A stretch of DNA of 64,000 bases, taken from the NCBI RefSeq assembly GCF_008120935.1, contig NZ_RDBO01000021.1:73087-137086 (forward strand), written 5' to 3'. This document shows positions 59,617-64,000 of this stretch, piece by piece. Position numbers and translations under genes: made by a program. This DNA comes from Streptomyces sp. sk2.1. Its GTDB lineage: Bacteria; Actinomycetota; Actinomycetes; Streptomycetales; Streptomycetaceae. How positions within the stretch are numbered: the first letter of the stretch is position 1; each line of letters starts with the position of its first letter. The notes under the pieces were generated by a model. It did no database searches. It had not been told where the DNA came from and worked only from the letters and a program-made list of their open reading frames with translations.

Positions 59617-62600
59617 ATGCATGACGACCGCACACTGACCGAGGAACGGCTCGACCGCGTCCTGCGCGAGCGCATCCGCCCCGCCGTCCACCCCCGTACG
59701 GCCCCGCTGGCGTTCGAGGTCTGGCACGCCCCCGGCGAACCGGTGCCCTTCGCCGAGGCGGTGGCCGCGTCCTACGAACCCGGCGCCGTCGGCGACCCCT
59801 GGGGACCGGCCTGGGGCACCAGCTGGTTCCGGGTGACCGGGCGGGTGCCGGAGGACTGGGCCGGTGAGACCGTCGAGGCGGTGATCGACCTGGGGTTCGC
59901 CAGGGACCGGCCCGGCTTCTCCGCGGAGGCGCTGGCCCACCGGCCGGACGGCGGTGTGGTCAAGGCGCTCAACCCGCGCAACACCTGGCTGCGCGTCGGT
60001 GAACGGGTGGCGGGCGGCGAGGAGTTCACGTACCTGCTCGAAGCCGCCGCCAATCCGGAGATCCTGGACGGGGTCGGTGCGCTGGGCGACCGGGAGACCG
60101 CGGGGAGCGAGCCGCTGTACCGCGTCGAGCGGATGGACGTCGCGGTCTTCGACCGGCAGGTGTGGGAGCTGGTCCAGGACCTGGAGGTGCTCGACCAGCT
60201 GATGCGGCAGCTGCCGCTGGGCTCGGCGCGCCGCTGGGAGATCCTGCGCGCGGTGGAGGACTGTCTGGACGCGCTGGACCTGGACGACGTGGGGGCGAGC
60301 GCGCCCGCCGGACGGGAGCGGCTGCGGGCCGTGCTGGCCTCCCCCGCGCACGCCTCGGCGCACCGGTTGTCGGCGGTGGGGCACGCTCACATCGACTCGG
60401 CGTGGCTGTGGCCGCTGCGGGAGACGGTGCGCAAGGTGGCCCGTACCACCTCCAACGTGGTGGCGCTGATGGACGACCATCCGGAGTTCGTCTTCGCGAT
60501 GTCGCAGGCGCAGCAGCTGGACTGGCTGCGGGAGCACCGGCCGGAGCTGTACGCCCGGGTGAGGGAGAAGGTGGCCGCCGGTCAGTTCGTGCCGGTGGGC
60601 GGGATGTGGGTGGAGTCGGACACCAACATGCCCGGATCGGAGGCGCTGGCCCGGCAGTTCGTGCACGGCAAGCGGTTCTTCCTGGAGGAGTTCGGGGTGG
60701 AGACCGAGGAGGTGTGGCTGCCCGACTCGTTCGGGTACTCGGCGGCGCTGCCGCAGCTGGTGGCGCTCTCGGGTTCGCGCTGGTTCCTGACCCAGAAGAT
60801 CTCGTGGAACACGACCAATCCGTTCCCGCACCACTCCTTCCTGTGGGAGGGGCTGGACGGCACCCGGGTGTTCACGCACTTCCCGCCGGTCGACACCTAT
60901 GTGGCCGAGCTGTCCGGCCAGGAGCTCGCGCACGCCGAGGCGAACTTCCGGGACAAGGGCCGTGCGACGCGCTCGCTCGTCCCGTTCGGCTGGGGCGACG
61001 GGGGCGGCGGCCCCACCCGCGAGATGCTGGCGCGCGCCGGGCGGCTGGCCGATCTGGAGGGCTCGCCCCGGGTGACGGTCGAGAAGCCGGCGGACTTCTT
61101 CGCCGCGGCCGAGGCGGAGTACGAGCGGCCGCCGGTGTGGCTGGGCGAGCTGTACCTGGAGCTGCACCGCGGCACGTACACCTCGCAGGCGCGGACCAAG
61201 CAGGGCAACCGGCGCAGCGAGCACCTGCTGCGGGAGGCGGAGCTGTGGGCGGCGACCGCGGCGGTGCGGACCGGGTTCCGCTACCCGTACGAGGAGCTGG
61301 ACCGGATCTGGAAGAGCGTGTTGCTGCACCAGTTCCACGACATCCTGCCGGGTTCGTCCATCGCCTGGGTGCACCGCGAGGCGGAGGCGACGTACGCCCG
61401 GATCGCCGAGGAGCTGGAAGCGGTGATCGGCGCCGCGCAGCGGGCGCTGGCCGGGGCTCCGGAGGGCGGCGGCACGGTCGTCTTCAACTCCGCGCCGCAC
61501 GAGCGGGACGGGGTGGCCGCGGGGGGCGCGGTGCCCGCACCGGACCGGCGGGAGGCGCCGGTGGAGGTGACGGCGCACGACTCCGGTTTCCGGCTGGACA
61601 ACGGGCTGCTGCGGGTGACCGTGGACGCGCGGGGCCTCGTGGTCTCGGTCGTCGACCTGGTGACCGGGCGGGAGACGGTCGCGCCGGGCGGGGCGGCCAA
61701 CCTGCTCCAGATCCACCCCGACCTGCCCAACCACTGGGACGCCTGGGACGTCGACGCCTTCTACCGCAACACGGTGACCGATCTGACCGGGGCCGACTCG
61801 GTGCGGCGCAGCGGTGACGGCGTCGAGGTGGTGCGCAGCTTCGGCGCGTCCCGGGTCACCCAGCTGCTGACGCTGCGGCCGGGGGCCCGGCGGCTGGACA
61901 TCGACACCGAGGTCGACTGGCACGAGCGGGAGAAGTTCCTCAAGGCGGCGTTCCCGATCGATGTGCGCGCCGACCATTCCACGGCGGAGACCCAGTTCGG
62001 GCACGTCCGGCGGCCGACGCACACCAACACCAGCTGGGAGGCGGCCAAGTTCGAGATCTGCGCGCACCGCTTCCTGCACGTCGGAGAGCCGGGCTGGGGC
62101 GCGGCGCTGGTCAACGACTCGACGTACGGGCACGACGTGACCCGTACGGTCCGGGAGGACGGCTCCACCACGACCACGGTGCGGCTGTCGCTGCTGCGGG
62201 CGCCCCGCTACCCGGCCCCGGAGACCGATCAGGGGGTGCACCGGCTGCGGTACGCGCTGCTGCCGGGGGCGACGGTCGGCGACGCGGTCCGCGAGGGCTG
62301 GCGGTTCGCCCTGCCCGAGCGCCGGGTGCCGGGGAGCGCCGCGGTGGCGCCGCTGGTCTCGGTGGACGACGACGCGGTGGTCGTGACGGCGGTGAAACTC
62401 GCGGACGACGGCGGCGGGGACGTGGTGGTCCGGCTCCACGAGGCGCACGGCGGGCGGGCCTCGGCGCGGCTGACGGCGGGCTTCGCGCTGGCCGGGGCGA
62501 GCGTCACGGACCTGCTGGAGCGTCCGCTCGCCGACGGGACGGCCGCCGAGGTGGCGGGCGACGTGGTGCGGCTGGCGCTGCGGCCGTTCCAGATCGTGAC

Positions 62601-62631
62601 GCTGCGGCTGACGCCGGACGCCAGGCCCTGA
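59617..62631 (+). CDS. GH38-family alpha-mannosidase
   Basis: 1004 residues, cytoplasmic (no signal). The N-terminal domain (1-240) is of the alpha-mannosidase kind. The catalytic barrel has zinc ligands in GHAHIDSAWLWP (His256, Asp260-type) and the nucleophile Asp370 in VWLPDSFGYSAALPQ, plus KISWNTTNPFPHHSFLWEG and LLHQFHDILPGSSI. The C-terminal beta-rich part (from ~620) is complete. It releases alpha-linked mannose from glycans or mannosides. ATG 59617 with AGAGGGG 11 nt upstream. Last in the LacI-controlled operon; it gives the best clue to the cluster's substrate. Confidence 0.95.
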   Translation: MHDDRTLTEERLDRVLRERIRPAVHPRTAPLAFEVWHAPGEPVPFAEAVAASYEPGAVGDPWGPAWGTSWFRVTGRVPEDWAGETVEAVIDLGFARDRPGFSAEALAHRPDGGVVKALNPRNTWLRVGERVAGGEEFTYLLEAAANPEILDGVGALGDRETAGSEPLYRVERMDVAVFDRQVWELVQDLEVLDQLMRQLPLGSARRWEILRAVEDCLDALDLDDVGASAPAGRERLRAVLASPAHASAHRLSAVGHAHIDSAWLWPLRETVRKVARTTSNVVALMDDHPEFVFAMSQAQQLDWLREHRPELYARVREKVAAGQFVPVGGMWVESDTNMPGSEALARQFVHGKRFFLEEFGVETEEVWLPDSFGYSAALPQLVALSGSRWFLTQKISWNTTNPFPHHSFLWEGLDGTRVFTHFPPVDTYVAELSGQELAHAEANFRDKGRATRSLVPFGWGDGGGGPTREMLARAGRLADLEGSPRVTVEKPADFFAAAEAEYERPPVWLGELYLELHRGTYTSQARTKQGNRRSEHLLREAELWAATAAVRTGFRYPYEELDRIWKSVLLHQFHDILPGSSIAWVHREAEATYARIAEELEAVIGAAQRALAGAPEGGGTVVFNSAPHERDGVAAGGAVPAPDRREAPVEVTAHDSGFRLDNGLLRVTVDARGLVVSVVDLVTGRETVAPGGAANLLQIHPDLPNHWDAWDVDAFYRNTVTDLTGADSVRRSGDGVEVVRSFGASRVTQLLTLRPGARRLDIDTEVDWHEREKFLKAAFPIDVRADHSTAETQFGHVRRPTHTNTSWEAAKFEICAHRFLHVGEPGWGAALVNDSTYGHDVTRTVREDGSTTTTVRLSLLRAPRYPAPETDQGVHRLRYALLPGATVGDAVREGWRFALPERRVPGSAAVAPLVSVDDDAVVVTAVKLADDGGGDVVVRLHEAHGGRASARLTAGFALAGASVTDLLERPLADGTAAEVAGDVVRLALRPFQIVTLRLTPDARP

Positions 62632-62686
62632 GCCGTGTACGGGGTGGGTGCGTCTCGCCGCGGACCTGCCCCGTAACCTCTTTTCC

Positions 62687-64000
62687 ATGAACGCTGGGGG
62701 GCCTGTGCGCCGTGTGATCGACGACCGTTTCGAGCTGGTGAACAGACTCGGCAGTGGTGGCATGGGCATGGTGTGGCGGGCCCGTGACCTGGCCCTGCAC
62801 CGCGATGTGGCGCTCAAGGAGGTGCGGCCCCCGGACCCGGCGCTCGCCGAGAACGACCCGGAGTCGGCGAGGCTGCTGCGCGAGCGGGTGCTGCGCGAGG
62901 CCCGCGCGCTGGCCCGGCTCGACCACCCGGGCGTCGTCACCGTCCACCACATCGTGGACGGCGGCGTCGGGACGTACCCGTGGATCGTGATGGAGCTGGT
63001 GCCCGGCGCCTCCCTCGCGGAGCGGCTGGCCGAGGGCACGCTCACCCCGGTGGAGGCGGCCGGGCTGGGGCGCGGGGTGCTGTCCGCGCTGCGCGCCGCC
63101 CACGCCGCCGGAATCCTCCACCGGGACGTCAAGCCGGCCAATGTGCTGCTGCGGACGGACGGCAGTCCGGTGCTCACGGACTTCGGCATCGCGGCGATCC
63201 GGGAGTCCACGAGCCTGACGGCGACCGGTTCGATCATCGGCTCCCCGGACTACATGGCGCCCGAGCGCATCCGGGGCGACGAGGACGACCCGTCCTCCGA
63301 CCTGTGGTCGCTCGGCATGATGCTGTACGTCGCCGTGGAGGGCCGGCACCCGCTGCGCAAGGCCACCACGCTGGCGACGCTCGCGGCCGTGCTCGACGAG
63401 GAGATCCCGCCGCCCCGGCGGGCCGGTCCGCTGGCCCCGGTGCTGGAGGCGCTGCTGACCCGGAGTCCGGCGGACCGGCCGGGGGCCGACGAGCTGGACC
63501 GGATGCTGGCGGCGGTGGGCACCGCGTCCGCGGCGGCGCCGCCCCGGCAGGACCCCCGGGCCCCGCGGGACGCCGTGCCGCCGCGCCCGCGGCCGTCGGC
63601 CGCCCCGCAGGACACGGTGCCCACCGGTGGTCCCACCGCGGTGCTGGCCACCCCTCCGGCCACGCCCCCGTCGCCCGGCGCGGGCAGCGGCACGCCCCGG
63701 ACGCTGGGGACGCGGGAGGCGCGCCGCCGGGTCCGGCGGGGCCGCGTCGTCGCGGTCACCACCGCTCTCGCCGGGACGGCCCTGACCGGTGCCCTGGTCT
63801 GGTCGCTGCTGCCCGACTCGGACGACCGGGCCTCCGACGGCGCCCCGTCCGCCTCGGCCGGGGACACCCGCGGCCCCTCTGCCGCCGGCGGGAAGGCGGG
63901 GCAGTCGGCGGGAACGGAAGGTGCGACGGGAACGAAGAAGACGGCGGGGCCGGAGGAGACGGCTCCGGAGCAGCCGGAGAACCTGCTGACGCCCGCCGGT
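62687..64000 (+). CDS. Serine/threonine protein kinase, membrane-anchored (3' end outside window)
   Basis: 438 codons are open to the window edge with no stop. Kinase domain: FELVNRLGSGGMGMVWRARD (Gly loop), Lys44 in VALKEV, LHRDVKPANVLL (Asp147), TDFGIAAIRES and GSPDYMAPERIRG. A Pro/Ala-rich linker (about 285-345) leads to one transmembrane helix (about 353-375, VVAVTTALAGTALTGALVW) and the start of an extracellular Ser/Thr/Gly-rich part. PknB-type actinobacterial kinase. ATG 62687 has no ribosome site but a TAACCT -10-like box ends 7 nt before it (leaderless); GTG 62705 with GGGGGG is the alternative. Confidence 0.93.
   Translation, partial: MNAGGPVRRVIDDRFELVNRLGSGGMGMVWRARDLALHRDVALKEVRPPDPALAENDPESARLLRERVLREARALARLDHPGVVTVHHIVDGGVGTYPWIVMELVPGASLAERLAEGTLTPVEAAGLGRGVLSALRAAHAAGILHRDVKPANVLLRTDGSPVLTDFGIAAIRESTSLTATGSIIGSPDYMAPERIRGDEDDPSSDLWSLGMMLYVAVEGRHPLRKATTLATLAAVLDEEIPPPRRAGPLAPVLEALLTRSPADRPGADELDRMLAAVGTASAAAPPRQDPRAPRDAVPPRPRPSAAPQDTVPTGGPTAVLATPPATPPSPGAGSGTPRTLGTREARRRVRRGRVVAVTTALAGTALTGALVWSLLPDSDDRASDGAPSASAGDTRGPSAAGGKAGQSAGTEGATGTKKTAGPEETAPEQPENLLTPAG

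Noticed and set aside
59611..63237. 1208-residue minus-strand open frame
   Set aside because: It is antisense to the GH38 mannosidase and kinase genes; composition is dominated by Arg, Gly, Leu and His with no recognisable domain.

Overview
The window is a GC-rich actinobacterial chromosome segment, almost certainly Streptomyces. Evidence: third codon positions are nearly all G or C; starts are often GTG and adjacent genes overlap by ATGA or GTGA; Tat signal peptides, a mycothiol-type maleylpyruvate isomerase fold and actinobacterial domain families are present; and the only in-frame TTA codon I found in an intact gene lies in a developmental-type exopolysaccharide gene. There are no rRNA or tRNA genes, CRISPR arrays, insertion sequences or phage modules. 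Both ends are cut inside genes: a TetR regulator on the left and a Ser/Thr kinase on the right.

Layout. 1-19.5 kb is mixed chromosomal genes. It holds a TetR/Old Yellow Enzyme divergon around a 13-bp-arm palindrome, an exo-endo-phosphatase, a class I photolyase, two stress-type regulators, a large secreted subtilase facing a Tat amidohydrolase, an AadA-like nucleotidyltransferase, an Mrr-like nuclease, a CPBP protease/two-component operon, a methyltransferase, a lipoprotein and a small lectin-like protein. 19.5-23.65 kb is a decay zone. An Old Yellow Enzyme gene carries a frameshift and a stop codon, an MFS transporter tail is joined to a headless regulator, and a LysR tail survives, with two intact small genes between them. 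23.6-31.8 kb holds a Tat-exported PHP-fold protein, TetR plus an AidB-like dehydrogenase, XdhC, a DUF1876 protein and a PP2C phosphatase followed by an orphan MASE1 sensor.

32.4-48.6 kb is an exopolysaccharide locus. It encodes a priming sugar-phosphate transferase (TTA codon, structured leader), both enzymes that make GDP-L-fucose, three glycosyltransferases, Wzy-like and Wzx-like membrane proteins, a Wzz/BY-kinase-like protein whose P-loop is destroyed, a surface beta-propeller/LamG protein with a partner lipoprotein, and a TagD-like cytidylyltransferase facing a CDP-alcohol phosphatidyltransferase. Several convergent pairs overlap at their 3' ends. RNase HI and a DUF6381 protein follow.

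50.1-62.6 kb is a sugar-catabolic cluster: PmoA/DUF6807 protein, 2-hydroxyacid dehydrogenase, mandelate-racemase-type enolase, LacI regulator, GntR/LacI hybrid regulator, FAD oxidoreductase, Gfo/Idh/MocA oxidoreductase, NodB-type deacetylase and GH38 alpha-mannosidase. The same LacI-type operator (core AAnCGCTT) precedes three transcription units, and a second palindrome (TTTGACGCGTCAAA) repeats before the hybrid regulator. No transporter is encoded here. This two-regulator mannoside-type pathway is the best candidate for an undescribed system in the window; its substrate is not known from sequence.
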